Shown here: positions 46,005-54,321 of the stretch, piece after piece
Position numbering within the stretch: position 1 is the first letter of the stretch
Layout: every line of letters starts with the position of its first letter
Assembly: GCA_002712005.1 (NCBI GenBank)
Contig: PASP01000004.1
Coordinates: 249,485-313,484, forward strand
DNA from: Halobacteriovoraceae bacterium
Lineage (GTDB): Bacteria; Bdellovibrionota; Bacteriovoracia; Bacteriovoracales; Bacteriovoracaceae
Reading direction: 5' to 3'
Length of the DNA stretch: 64,000 nt
The notes under the pieces: model-generated
What the model was told of the DNA's origin: nothing
Seen by the model: only the letters and a program-made list of their open reading frames with translations
Databases searched by the model: none
Position numbers and translations under genes: made by a program

Positions 46005-46397
46005 TTATTTTTTCTTAGCAACTTTCTTCTTAGTAGCTTTTTTAGCTACTTTCTTCTTTGTTGCTTTCTTAGCTACTTTTTTCTTTGTAGCTTTTTTCTT
46101 TGTAGCTTTCTTGGCAGTTTTCTTCTTAGTTGCCTTTTTCTTAGCTACTTTCTTTTTAGTAGCTTTCTTCTTAGCTACTTTCTTTTTAGTAGCTTTTTTC
46201 TTAGCTACCTTTTTCTTAGCAGCTTTTTTAGCTACTTTTTTCTTTGTAGCTTTCTTCTTAGCTACTTTTTTCTTAGTAGCTTTTTTCTTAGCTACTTTCT
46301 TTTTTGTAGCTTTTTTTGCTACTTTTTTCTTTGTAGCTTTCTTAGCTACCTTTTTCTTTGCAACTTTTTTCTTTGTTGCTTTTTTCTTAACAGCCAT
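46005..46397 (-). CDS. Lys/Ala-rich histone H1-like DNA-binding protein
   Basis: 130 residues made almost only of Lys, Ala, Val and Thr in near-repeats such as KKKVAKKATKKK and KKKATKKKVAKK. It resembles the C-terminal tail of eukaryotic histone H1 and the bacterial H1-like proteins (Hc1/BpH3 class), which condense DNA by charge alone. I start at 46397 (MAVKKKAT) because AGGAGG stands 8 nt before it; a longer reading to 46472 is not basic and not supported. Long A/T tracts surround the gene. Confidence 0.85.
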   Translation of the reverse strand: MAVKKKATKKKVAKKKVAKKATKKKVAKKATKKKVAKKKATKKKVAKKKATKKKVAKKAAKKKVAKKKATKKKVAKKKATKKKVAKKKATKKKTAKKATKKKATKKKVAKKATKKKVAKKATKKKVAKKK

Positions 46398-46882
46398 TTG
46401 ACGTCCTCCTGGTTGTAATACCTTTTTTAAGAATAAACACAAATTTGTTTTAACGCAAACAAAAATATGCACTTACTCAAGTCTCTAGGCTCATCAACCT
46501 TTCGCCATCTTCTAAATTTTTCTTTAATTTTTTATTAAAGTTTTTTTTAATTCATCCGGTGTTCAAAGCTTGAACTATCGATGAACATTATGCATTTGAT
46601 GTTTTTATTCTTCTAAAAAAAACTTCATTTTTTATCCTTTAAAACCCTCATAACGATGCTACTTTTAACCATTTTTAACTGCTTTTTTTCTTCATTTTTT
46701 CGGCAAATTTTTCAAAAAGAGAGGACTTTTTAACCCATAAAAGTGGCACTTTTGAAGAATTGTTCTCATTTTCTAACCACCAACACAATGAATCTCATGG
46801 GCAATTAAGGCAATTTTATCAAAAAAAAAGCCTACTCATTAGAGTAGGCCTTCTTCATTTTGGTCTTTTGATAGGGAGATAT
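46398..46882. other. AT-rich leader region of the histone-like gene
   Basis: 485 bases without a gene. It is unusually rich in T- and A-tracts (for example TTTTTTTTAATTC and repeated TTTTTAAC), as expected for curved or nucleoid-protein-bound DNA. The clpA terminator is at its right end. A promoter for the histone-like gene must lie here but I cannot place it with confidence. Confidence 0.5.
46821..46849 (-). terminator. Terminator downstream of clpA
   Basis: GCCTACTC (46830-46837) pairs with GAGTAGGC (46842-46849) around ATTA. The A-tract at 46821-46829 gives a U-run on the minus strand. It lies 34 nt after the clpA stop. Confidence 0.88.
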
Positions 46883-49264
46883 TTAGACTTTTTCGAGCTC
46901 TTTCTTCACTTCAAATTCGAAGCCTAGCTCTTTATCATCTCCCGATTTGTTGAGAACGACTTGAACATGACCACCCTTTTCTAATTCTCCAAAGAGTATT
47001 TCATGAGATAGTGGCTTTTTGATCATCTGATCCACCATCCGCGCGATAGGTCTTGCCCCCATTTTGGGATCATATCCTGTCTCGGCAATCCATTCTTTTG
47101 CTTCTTCATCCACATCAATAGATACATTCTTAGCAGCAAGCTTACTTTCTAGCTCCATTAAGAATTTATCTACCACTTTGACGATATAATCATTACCGAG
47201 CTTGTTGAAGTGGATTATTCCATCAAGACGGTTTCTGAACTCTGGTGTGAAGAAGTTTTTAAGTGCTGTATCTCTTTTATGAGTCGCTTCCTTAATTAAT
47301 CCACCAGCGAGTCCAATTGCTCCACTATCCATCTCTTTTGCACCGGCGTTGGTGGTCATTATAATGATGGTATTTCTAAAATCAGTAACCCTACCCTGAC
47401 TATCTGTTAGCGTTCCATGGTCCATAACTTGGAGTAGAACATTAAAGATATCCGGGTGAGCTTTCTCAATTTCATCTAAAAGAAGAACACAATGAGGATG
47501 TTTCTTAACGGCATCCGTAAGAATCCCCCCTTCACCAAATCCTACATAACCAGGAGGAGCTCCGATGAGTTTGGATACAGCGTGCTTTTCCATGTATTCA
47601 GACATATCAATTCTTTCAAGATGTCCATCGAGATTAAAAGAAAGTTGGCGGGCCAATTCTGTTTTCCCAACCCCTGTCGGACCGGCAAAAAGAAAACTCG
47701 CCATAGGCTTATTCTCATGTCCAAGTCCACTGCGAGAAAGAAGAATAGCATCGGATACCTTATCAACGGCATCATCTTGACCATAAATAACCATTTTTAA
47801 GTTCTTTCTTAGATCTTTGAGCTTCTGTTTTTCATCTCCAGCAACTGAAATCTTAGGAATTTTGGCCAATTTCGCCACAATTCTCTCAACATCTTTCTTA
47901 GTAATCTTTGTTCTTTTGTTTGCGAGCAGTTGGGTATAAGCTCCCGCTTCATCTATTACGTCGATCGACTTATCAGGATTCTTTCGATCTGTAATATAGC
48001 GAGCAGAAAGATCTACTGCAGCTCTTAGTACAGAGTTTGAGTATTTCACCCCATGGTGGTCTTCAAACTTTTCTCTTAGTCCAAGAAGAATCTTGTAAGT
48101 ATCATCAGTCGAGGGCTCTTCGACCTCTATTTTTTGAAAACGACGGCTAAAAGCAGAGTCTTTTTCAATAAACTTTCTATATTCTTCGTGAGTTGTTGAA
48201 CCTAAGACTCTAATTCGGCCGGAAGTTAAAGAAGGCTTCAAAAGATTTGAAGCGTCCATACTTCCCCCTGTGGTCGCTCCAGCTCCCATAACCGTATGAA
48301 TTTCATCTATAAAGAGGATGGGTTGTTTACCCACTTCACCCAAGGCTTCAAGATCTTTGACGACCCCTTTTAGTCTTTGCTCGAAATCTCCTCTGAACTT
48401 CGCCCCCGCTAAGAGGGAGGCCATATCCAGAGCATAAACTGTAGTATCAAGTAAAACCTCGGGAACTTCATCTTGGTCTATGGAATAAGCAAGGCCTTCC
48501 GCTATGGCCGTTTTACCAACTCCAGCTTCTCCCACTAAAAGTGGATTATTCTTACGTCGGCGGCACAGGATCTGAATAATTCGCCTGACCTCTTCTTCTC
48601 TTCCAATGACCGGGTCAATTTTATTCTTGGAAGCAAGTTCATTAAGATTAAGAGCATATTGCTCTAGGAATTTATACTTAGGTGCTTTTCCTTTAGCATT
48701 GATATCTTCTTCATGAAGATTAGCATCTTCAATCACTTCTTCTGAGTCCGTCGTTTCTGGCTGATCGAGACCGTGAGAAATATATTTCACAATATCGAAG
48801 CGCCCTACTCCTCTTTTTAAAAGAGTATAAAGAGCAAAAGATTCTTTTTCTTGAAACATGGATACGAGAAGATTGATCCCTCTAATATGTCTCTTACCAG
48901 AAGATTGGACATGGATCGCAGCTCTTTGAATCACTCTTTGTAGTGAAAGACTAATTTCAGGCTGATAAACAATTCCCGAATCTTTGGCCAGTTGCCTTAA
49001 ATCATCATCTACAAACTGCTTCTTACTCAGTTCTTCCACTTCTTGTTCACTGAGAATACTAAAATTTTGAGGGTTATTTAAAAACTCCTCAAGCTCAGCT
49101 CTGATTTCATTAGGGTCGGCATCACAATTCGTAATAACCTCAAGAACCTGCTCATCATCGAGCATGGCCAAAAGCATCGACTCCAAAGTCAAATACTCAT
49201 GCTTGAGTTCATTGGCCTTGCGAATTGCGGAATTAATGATTACTTCTAATTTCTTTGACATCAT
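46883..49264 (-). CDS. clpA: ATP-dependent Clp protease ATP-binding subunit ClpA
   Basis: Double-AAA+ unfoldase partner of ClpP. 793 residues. Clp N-domain at the start (SAIRKANELKHEYLTLESML), Walker A of D1 GEAGVGKTAIAEGLA, D2 Walker A GPTGVGKTELARQLS, Walker B LLLDEIEKAH, and the D2 small domain with RPIARMVDQMIKKPL. Two-ring Clp ATPase of ClpA rather than ClpB type, since the long ClpB middle domain is missing. Preceded by clpS, the classic pair; degrades N-degron substrates. Confidence 0.96.
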   Translation of the reverse strand: MMSKKLEVIINSAIRKANELKHEYLTLESMLLAMLDDEQVLEVITNCDADPNEIRAELEEFLNNPQNFSILSEQEVEELSKKQFVDDDLRQLAKDSGIVYQPEISLSLQRVIQRAAIHVQSSGKRHIRGINLLVSMFQEKESFALYTLLKRGVGRFDIVKYISHGLDQPETTDSEEVIEDANLHEEDINAKGKAPKYKFLEQYALNLNELASKNKIDPVIGREEEVRRIIQILCRRRKNNPLLVGEAGVGKTAIAEGLAYSIDQDEVPEVLLDTTVYALDMASLLAGAKFRGDFEQRLKGVVKDLEALGEVGKQPILFIDEIHTVMGAGATTGGSMDASNLLKPSLTSGRIRVLGSTTHEEYRKFIEKDSAFSRRFQKIEVEEPSTDDTYKILLGLREKFEDHHGVKYSNSVLRAAVDLSARYITDRKNPDKSIDVIDEAGAYTQLLANKRTKITKKDVERIVAKLAKIPKISVAGDEKQKLKDLRKNLKMVIYGQDDAVDKVSDAILLSRSGLGHENKPMASFLFAGPTGVGKTELARQLSFNLDGHLERIDMSEYMEKHAVSKLIGAPPGYVGFGEGGILTDAVKKHPHCVLLLDEIEKAHPDIFNVLLQVMDHGTLTDSQGRVTDFRNTIIIMTTNAGAKEMDSGAIGLAGGLIKEATHKRDTALKNFFTPEFRNRLDGIIHFNKLGNDYIVKVVDKFLMELESKLAAKNVSIDVDEEAKEWIAETGYDPKMGARPIARMVDQMIKKPLSHEILFGELEKGGHVQVVLNKSGDDKELGFEFEVKKELEKV

Positions 49265-49316
49265 AAATCATTCCTTGTGGTTCAAACTCTTACTTGAATT
49301 TATTTTTCCACTTTGC

Positions 49317-49338
49317 AAATACTCTTTCTGGAGTATTT
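49317..49338 (-). promoter_or_regulatory. Hairpin between clpS and clpA
   Basis: AAATACTC (49317-49324) and GAGTATTT (49331-49338) form an 8-bp stem with a 6-nt loop in the 101-nt gap. It could set the clpS/clpA expression ratio by partial termination or by mRNA protection. There is no long U-run. Confidence 0.4.
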
Positions 49339-49365
49339 TATTTAGATTTTTATTAGATGGTGTGG

Positions 49366-49716
49366 CTACTCTGGTTCAGCAGTACACTTTAAAGGATGGC
49401 CATTGGCCTGGGCTTCTTGGGACACTTTGGCCACTTTCGTTTCAGCAACCTCATAAGTGTAAACACCGCAAATACCGACTCCTTCATTATGAACTTTCAA
49501 CATGACAGCATGGGCATCCTCTTCTGTTTTTCCAAAAAACTTTTGTAAAACATAGATTACAAATTCCATGGTCGTGTAGTCATCATTATGAAGAAGAACC
49601 TTATAAAGTCTCGGCTTCTTTACCTCGTCTCTAATAACGGTAGCGACACCAGACTCTCCATCTGAGTCCTCCTCTACTGATAAGATGGGAGCATATTTGT
49701 TAAAGTCAAGGTTCAT
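49366..49716 (-). CDS. clpS: ClpA adaptor protein ClpS
   Basis: N-end-rule adaptor that delivers substrates to ClpA. 116 residues. The core is [20 protein letters not shown] with the conserved Asn/Asp-Asp pocket residues, and [21 protein letters not shown], then [11 protein letters not shown]. Both sides (N-terminal 38 residues, C-terminal tail) vary. Same strand as clpA with a 101-nt gap. Confidence 0.96.
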   Translation of the reverse strand: MNLDFNKYAPILSVEEDSDGESGVATVIRDEVKKPRLYKVLLHNDDYTTMEFVIYVLQKFFGKTEEDAHAVMLKVHNEGVGICGVYTYEVAETKVAKVSQEAQANGHPLKCTAEPE

Positions 49717-50064
49717 AGGTCGTATTCATTTTGTTCAGTTAACACTTACTCCTATATTTTATCTGAAAAATCACTCCTTCGATAGGGCCAAAAGCCTCAA
49801 CGATCTCAAATATTTACCTTCTTCATTATAAAGGCCAAATTCACTGCTCTCTATAAGAAAAGCTTAGAATTTCTAACTCTTAAAATTTGTCTAAGGATTA
49901 AAACTTTAATCCCACTAACAAAAAGGTAAATGATGTCCCCTTACCCTAAAACTTAGCATGAAGATATAAGACACCGTTTGATCAACGATGGTACAGAGCT
50001 TATACTTAACTCATCTCATCACACTTAATAGTGATTCAATTTAGTCTAGCAATTTGGAGTTCAG
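49717..50064. other. Divergent intergenic region between clpS and the TerB-like gene
   Basis: 348 bases without a gene. It contains the plus-strand promoter at 49978-50006 and, on the other side, the clpS promoter, which I could not place. Purine-rich stretches are present but no strong repeat. Confidence 0.5.
49978..50006 (+). promoter_or_regulatory. Sigma70-type promoter of the TerB-like gene
   Basis: TTGATC (49978-49983), 17-nt spacer, TATACT (50001-50006), 58 nt before the ATG. Good match and ideal spacing. Confidence 0.65.
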
Positions 50065-50604
50065 ATGACCCTTTGGAAAAACTTTCTCAACGAAATTAAA
50101 AGTCACGTAGAAAATCTAGGTGGCGTGACCATGCAAAAGTTTACTAGCCGACTTCACGAGAAAGTATCTCAACTCCTACCTGAAAAAACAGAAGAAGAGC
50201 ATGTACGCATTGCTTGTTTAAGTGGTCTCATGGCGCGAATTGCTTATAATGATTTAAAAATTGATGCAAAAGAAAAAGAAGTCATCCAAAATTCCTTAGT
50301 AAAGTGGGCTGGACTCACTAAAGAAAATGCTTTAGCTGTAGCAGAACTTTGCCTCAGTGAGGTTAAAGACCTTGCCGGCATTGAAAATCATCTCTACTGC
50401 CTTCCCTTGCGAGAAAGTTTATCTCTTGATGAACGCTACAATATCATTGTCTCTCTCTTTGCAGTGGCAGCAGCTGATGGAAAAGTAGAAAATGGTGAAT
50501 CTGAGGAAATTCGAAATATCAATCATGGACTTCTTCTTGAGCATAAGCATTTTATCGCGGCGAGATCGACTGTTCTCGAGAGCCTTGGAGTTCTCAATCA
50601 ATAA
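50065..50604 (+). CDS. TerB-like protein
   Basis: 179 residues, cytoplasmic, all-helical. It has the TerB core: RIACLSGLMARIAYNDLKID, KEKEVIQNSLVKWAGLT, then a second similar half ERYNIIVSLFAVAAADGKVE with D-x-K/E-x-E-type acidic clusters. The TerB fold is tied to metal binding and, in other bacteria, to tellurite or stress responses. SD GGAG 6 nt before ATG. Solitary, no other ter genes. Confidence 0.82.
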   Translation: MTLWKNFLNEIKSHVENLGGVTMQKFTSRLHEKVSQLLPEKTEEEHVRIACLSGLMARIAYNDLKIDAKEKEVIQNSLVKWAGLTKENALAVAELCLSEVKDLAGIENHLYCLPLRESLSLDERYNIIVSLFAVAAADGKVENGESEEIRNINHGLLLEHKHFIAARSTVLESLGVLNQ

Positions 50605-50648
50605 AATACATAAGATTAATAGATTAATAGCAATCAATTGAAACGATA

Positions 50649-51986
50649 TTATTGACAGGCTTTATCTCTAAGTTGTTCTAAGTAATACATGGGTGCACGT
50701 GCAGTAAAATCAGTATCACACATGAGATTACCTTGATCAAAATCGAGATCATAGTAAACAGAGTGCTTATGTTTCTCTTCATAAAACTCTAGATAACAAT
50801 CTGGGAAACCAAGAACATGTCCTAATTCATGGGCATAGATAAGCATCAGTCTTTTGTAACTTAATCCTTCCGACATATGAATGATAAGCGGATGAGCATA
50901 TTCAACAAAGGATACACTGGACTTATTCCACTGAACCCTCACTGCTTTTTCAGTTTCTTTATGGACTTGCTTCAGTTTTATTTGAATAGGCCCTTGTCCC
51001 CATCTCTTTTCCACAAAGGATTCAAAGTATTCTATATTTTGATCAATTTTTAATTTAAATTTTTCATCTATATAGTAAGGAACTTCAATATAAGTAATTT
51101 CCTCTTCTTTATGACAGTTCCATTTATTGAGAACATCAATTTTAAAAAACTTATTGTAGGCTTCTTTTGATTTTTCAATATAGTGACTCTCAAATTGGTG
51201 AAGAGACTTCTTTCTCTTGTGGTGTAGGAATTCAATTTCACAGGTCGTAGGGTTTTGATAGTTTTCACAAATTTTTAAAAGCTCTAACTTATTTTCGACT
51301 AACTCATTTTCTGAACAGTGCTCTTTCGAACAAAAGTTTTGGCGTTCTTCTAGATAGTGAAGATATGGCCTAATATCTTTTTTCTTCCTCTCTTTAAGTT
51401 CTTTCAAATTACACTGTAAGTAATTCCATCTTTCCACTTTATCTAACTGGCGATTCAGACTTTTAAGAACCGTTTCCATTTCATCCGTATCGACTGCAAC
51501 TTTGAGATGAAATTGATCTCTCCCCTCTTGAGTTTGTTTAGCCGCAAGAAAGCTATACCAATTCTCTTCCCCTATCGCTTCAATCCACGAATCCTCAATG
51601 GCCTCTAATTCAGCTAAGTTTTCTTCCTCACCAAGAATGAGAGGGTCTTGAGGAGAAGTTGATTGCTTCTTTAATCCTACAAAAGGTCTAAAGATACGTT
51701 TTGATTCTCTATTGGAAAGCCCATTATAAAGAGCTAGAAATGAATCGATTTCTTCAATCTTTTGAATCGTTTTTTTATAAGAGGGCATTTCAATTAACTT
51801 TGCCCCTTGAGAACATTGAAGCTCCAATGCCGAAAAACTCTCTATTGGCGTAGACTTAGTATTTGGTCCTTTAATTCCGCAAGATGAAATACTCAAGACT
51901 CCCCCTATAATAAGGATATATTTGAGAGTAAATTTGAGTTCCGAAAATATGTTGATATCAACTCCAACTGTATAAAATTTGAACAC
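50649..51986 (-). CDS. Matrixin-like zinc metalloprotease, probable lipoprotein
   Basis: 445 residues from a GTG start. A lipoprotein-type signal (YILIIGGVLSISSC) follows about 22 polar residues, so the true start may be later, but no better start codon is in frame. The metzincin motif is HELGHVLGFPD, with Asp rather than His as third ligand, and a matching LMCDTDFTARAPMYYL segment in the Met-turn position. The long N-terminal half is helical and highly charged. Probably an envelope-bound protease; substrate unknown. Confidence 0.72.
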   Translation of the reverse strand: MFKFYTVGVDINIFSELKFTLKYILIIGGVLSISSCGIKGPNTKSTPIESFSALELQCSQGAKLIEMPSYKKTIQKIEEIDSFLALYNGLSNRESKRIFRPFVGLKKQSTSPQDPLILGEEENLAELEAIEDSWIEAIGEENWYSFLAAKQTQEGRDQFHLKVAVDTDEMETVLKSLNRQLDKVERWNYLQCNLKELKERKKKDIRPYLHYLEERQNFCSKEHCSENELVENKLELLKICENYQNPTTCEIEFLHHKRKKSLHQFESHYIEKSKEAYNKFFKIDVLNKWNCHKEEEITYIEVPYYIDEKFKLKIDQNIEYFESFVEKRWGQGPIQIKLKQVHKETEKAVRVQWNKSSVSFVEYAHPLIIHMSEGLSYKRLMLIYAHELGHVLGFPDCYLEFYEEKHKHSVYYDLDFDQGNLMCDTDFTARAPMYYLEQLRDKACQ

Positions 51987-52173
51987 TTCTCTATCGAATT
52001 CAGCTCCATGAAAAAGCTCTAAAAGCTTCTCTCGAAGGGTTTAAAGTCATTCTAATCGTGATAAAAGTGGCTATTTAGTGATAAACTCCATCCCCTAACC
52101 TACTTAATTCCTTTATCTTCTGATCTATTCGATGCAACCTTCAGGCCACCTGGTAAAGGCTATAGAACCCATT

Positions 52174-52189
52174 GTTTGACTTGCCAAAC
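52174..52189. promoter_or_regulatory. Operator site 1: GTTTGACTTGCCAAAC upstream of tonB
   Basis: 16-bp inverted-repeat site, GTTTG-N6-CAAAC, 26 nt before the tonB ATG. It overlaps the -35 box (TTGCCA 52181-52186) of the tonB promoter, so a bound protein would block RNA polymerase. Four more copies in the window share its form. Confidence 0.75.
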
Positions 52190-52209
52190 TTGCGTTTTTA
52201 CCTTATAAC
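52181..52209 (+). promoter_or_regulatory. Predicted tonB promoter, leaderless
   Basis: TTGCCA (52181-52186), 17-nt spacer, TATAAC (52204-52209). The start of transcription would be about 7 nt on, at or next to the ATG at 52216, and no ribosome site is present. The transcript may be leaderless. Confidence 0.55.
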
Positions 52210-52215
52210 AATGAC

Positions 52216-52890
52216 ATGTACCGCAAGGCATCAGATGACTTTTCCCCTACAGCTTTTACGACCCCAATAGCGGGTCAATTGGCCAACTTGAATCTAAAAA
52301 GAAAGAAAGATAACCGCATCTTTATCGCCTTTTTACTCATCAGTCTGGTAGTCCACCTGCTTGTTCTTTTTTATCAAAATCAAAAAAGTATAACTCTTCG
52401 AGCCGCACCTATTTCTCAAGCTCCCCTATCTCTTAAAATTAATATGAGAAAGCCGGTTATCATCCCTCAGAAGAAACCTCTCCCTAAAGTGGTTAAAAAA
52501 AATCCATTCAAAAAAAGAGAAAAGATTAAGAAAGAAGAATTGGTTAAAAAGCCCGTAAAAAAAGAAGTTGCTGAGCAGCCCGTTCCCACCACACCACAAA
52601 CGACGACGAAAGCATTCGACTCTGTGATTGCAAACTATGTACAACCTCATTATCCAAGAATGGCCATTCGACGTGGCCTAACGGGAATCGTTACATTAAC
52701 CCTATGGATAAAAGATAATGGTCAAGTGGATCGAGTGGAACTTACAAAGAGCTCTGGTCACAAAAGCCTAGATCATTCCGCCCTAGAAGCTGTAAAGCGT
52801 TGGCAATTCAAAAATCTCGTGGCTTCTCATGGTCATGAACAAAGTCAAATTTACAAGGTCGAAAAGCGAATAGTTTACAAGATCAACTGA
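52216..52890 (+). CDS. tonB: TonB energy transducer
   Basis: 224 residues. N-terminal helix (FIAFLLISLVVHLLVLFY, about 34-51) with the signal-anchor His typical of TonB, a periplasmic Pro/Lys-rich linker (KKPLPKVVKKNPFKKREK), then the C-terminal domain YPRMAIRRGLTGIVTLTLWI and SSGHKSLDHSALEAVKRWQF. It couples the proton-motive force, via ExbB/ExbD (not in the window), to uptake through outer-membrane receptors, often for iron chelates. Operator site 1 and a promoter without a leader precede it. Confidence 0.85.
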   Translation: MYRKASDDFSPTAFTTPIAGQLANLNLKRKKDNRIFIAFLLISLVVHLLVLFYQNQKSITLRAAPISQAPLSLKINMRKPVIIPQKKPLPKVVKKNPFKKREKIKKEELVKKPVKKEVAEQPVPTTPQTTTKAFDSVIANYVQPHYPRMAIRRGLTGIVTLTLWIKDNGQVDRVELTKSSGHKSLDHSALEAVKRWQFKNLVASHGHEQSQIYKVEKRIVYKIN

Positions 52891-52892
52891 AA

Positions 52893-52908
52893 GTTTGACA
52901 TATCAAAC
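52893..52908. promoter_or_regulatory. Operator site 2: GTTTGACATATCAAAC
   Basis: Perfect palindrome GTTTGA-N4-TCAAAC between tonB and the next gene. It contains the -35 TTGACA (52895-52900) of a consensus promoter. Confidence 0.75.
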
Positions 52909-52923
52909 CACTGCTCATAAAAA
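52895..52923 (+). promoter_or_regulatory. Sigma70-type promoter of the hydroxylase-like gene
   Basis: TTGACA (52895-52900), 17-nt spacer, TAAAAA (52918-52923). The -35 is perfect and embedded in operator site 2. It starts about 30 nt after tonB stops, so this gene has its own promoter. Confidence 0.65.
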
Positions 52924-52971
52924 GCCCTGTTACCAAAATAAACCCCCTCCTACTTGGAAAATTTGGACGAT

Positions 52972-54003
52972 ATGGGCGAAGACTTCTCAGGACAAATGAC
53001 ATCCCTTTTTCACCAATGGCTAACTCCATTGGTCGATCTGACGATGAGTCCTTCCCAGCGAGTGTATTGGCCTTTTCTTATCCTAAGCCTCGCCTTTGCC
53101 GCCCTCTACTCACTCAAGACTTTAAAAGACCTTACCTTTAAAGAGCTCCTCCACGTGACTTTCTCAAGACGAGGACTCTTTCATAAAAGCTCTCTCTTAG
53201 ACTTTAAGCTGCTTCTTTTTAATAGCACCCTCAAAGTATTCTTCTTTCCGCTTTTTATGCTCTCACTCTTTACGGTAACCACCTCAGTTCTTCACTGGTC
53301 TCACCGACTCTTTCCTGGATTTAATCCTCTTCAGGCTTCTCCCCTAACAAAGAGTGTTTGTGCCACTTTAATTGCCTTTCTTATAAGCGACTTCTTACGC
53401 TTTCTCTTTCATTTTCTTATGCACGAGATTTCCTTTCTAAGAAATATTCATCGCACTCATCACACGGCCCAAGTTCTTACCCCCTTTACTTTGTTTCGTG
53501 TTCATCCCCTTGAATCTGTCATCGGAAGCACGAGAAATATTTTGACCCAAGGCCTCTTTGTAGGGATCTATATTTTTCTCTTTGGAGGCAAAATGAATGC
53601 GTGGGATATTCTTGGTGTTAATGCCTTTGGTTTCCTATTTAATGCCTTTGGAGCCAATCTTAGACATATGCCTATCCCTCTGAGCTTTGGAGTTTTTGAA
53701 TACCTTTTTATTTCGCCGAGAATGCACCAAGTTCATCATTCCACAAAAGGGGCGCACCAAAATAAAAATCATGGTGTTGCGCTAAGTATTTGGGACCTCC
53801 TCTTTGGAACCTTCTATAGGCCCACCAAGGAAGACCTCAAAGAAATGCATTTTGGCATATCGAGTCACAATCATCCCTACTTTGAAAGAGAGGCCACCAC
53901 TTTAGGAGCTGCTCTTATTCAACCCCTTAATATTTCACAACTCATTCAAAAAATAAAAGGAGAATCTCATGAAAAAGCTATTACTCGCCCTTTTCGTGCT
54001 TAG
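52972..54003 (+). CDS. Fatty acid hydroxylase/sterol desaturase-superfamily membrane protein
   Basis: About 343 residues, several membrane helices. The di-iron His clusters are all there: HFLMHE, HRTHHT and HQVHHS, plus late HFGISSHNHPYFE. Members hydroxylate or desaturate lipid chains or sterols with O2 and a di-iron site. ATG at 52972 chosen; a TTG 18 nt earlier is possible. Its last 35 nt overlap the start of the next exported gene, so the two are coupled. The promoter carries operator site 2, which ties an iron enzyme to the tonB regulon. Confidence 0.85.
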   Translation: MGEDFSGQMTSLFHQWLTPLVDLTMSPSQRVYWPFLILSLAFAALYSLKTLKDLTFKELLHVTFSRRGLFHKSSLLDFKLLLFNSTLKVFFFPLFMLSLFTVTTSVLHWSHRLFPGFNPLQASPLTKSVCATLIAFLISDFLRFLFHFLMHEISFLRNIHRTHHTAQVLTPFTLFRVHPLESVIGSTRNILTQGLFVGIYIFLFGGKMNAWDILGVNAFGFLFNAFGANLRHMPIPLSFGVFEYLFISPRMHQVHHSTKGAHQNKNHGVALSIWDLLFGTFYRPTKEDLKEMHFGISSHNHPYFEREATTLGAALIQPLNISQLIQKIKGESHEKAITRPFRA

Positions 54004-54283
54004 CACCTCAGCTTACGCTGCGTCTGATCTCGTGAAAGAATTCACTAAGAGAAGAGCTATCGTTCACACAACAACAAGAAAAGGCATTTACAACTTCCTA
54101 AAATTTATGGAAAAAGATCCTTCAAACTTAAAAGAGTTGGAATTACTTAACGATAAAGGTAAATTTGCTGCTCGTTTTATTGAAAATGATGAAGTATGCT
54201 TTGGGGACACTCAAACCGCTTCATTAAATTGCTATAATGCGACAGGTTTTCAAACCTTTTTTGAAGCCGGTGATACTGACTAA
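53969..54283 (+). CDS. Small exported protein coupled to the hydroxylase-like gene
   Basis: 104 residues. Signal peptide (LLLALFVLSTSAYA) then a helical/mixed mature part with two cysteines (EVCFGD, SLNCYNATG). AAGGAG 6 nt before the ATG supports the start although it lies inside the previous gene. Not recognised. A short GGTT-TTCA-AACC hairpin followed by T residues lies in its 3' end (54245-54262). Confidence 0.7.
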   Translation: MKKLLLALFVLSTSAYAASDLVKEFTKRRAIVHTTTRKGIYNFLKFMEKDPSNLKELELLNDKGKFAARFIENDEVCFGDTQTASLNCYNATGFQTFFEAGDTD

Positions 54284-54299
54284 TTCAATGATAAATAAT

Positions 54300-54321
54300 G
54301 AGGCCCTTTGATCAGGGCCTC
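54300..54321 (+). promoter_or_regulatory. GC-rich hairpin at the start of the ABC ATPase gene
   Basis: GAGGCCCT (54300-54307) pairs with AGGGCCTC (54314-54321) around a 6-nt loop, which contains the TTG start of the ABC gene. No T-run follows. It may end the upstream transcript or control the start of the ABC gene. Confidence 0.5.

Noticed and set aside
46005-46397. Short periodic repeats that could look like a CRISPR or satellite
   Set aside because: The repeats are codon-level Lys/Ala repeats with unequal spacing; there are no unique spacers.
46111-46401. Open frame on the plus strand opposite the histone-like gene, rich in Phe/Leu/Ala/Val
   Set aside because: It is only the mirror of the AAG/GCT/ACT repeats of the Lys/Ala gene; no ribosome site and no separate codon signal.
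52893-52908. Reading the palindrome as an FNR/CRP-family site
   Set aside because: Half-sites TTGA and TCAA are 4 nt apart; FNR/CRP sites need 6 nt between these cores, and the other copies do not have the FNR TTGAT...ATCAA form.
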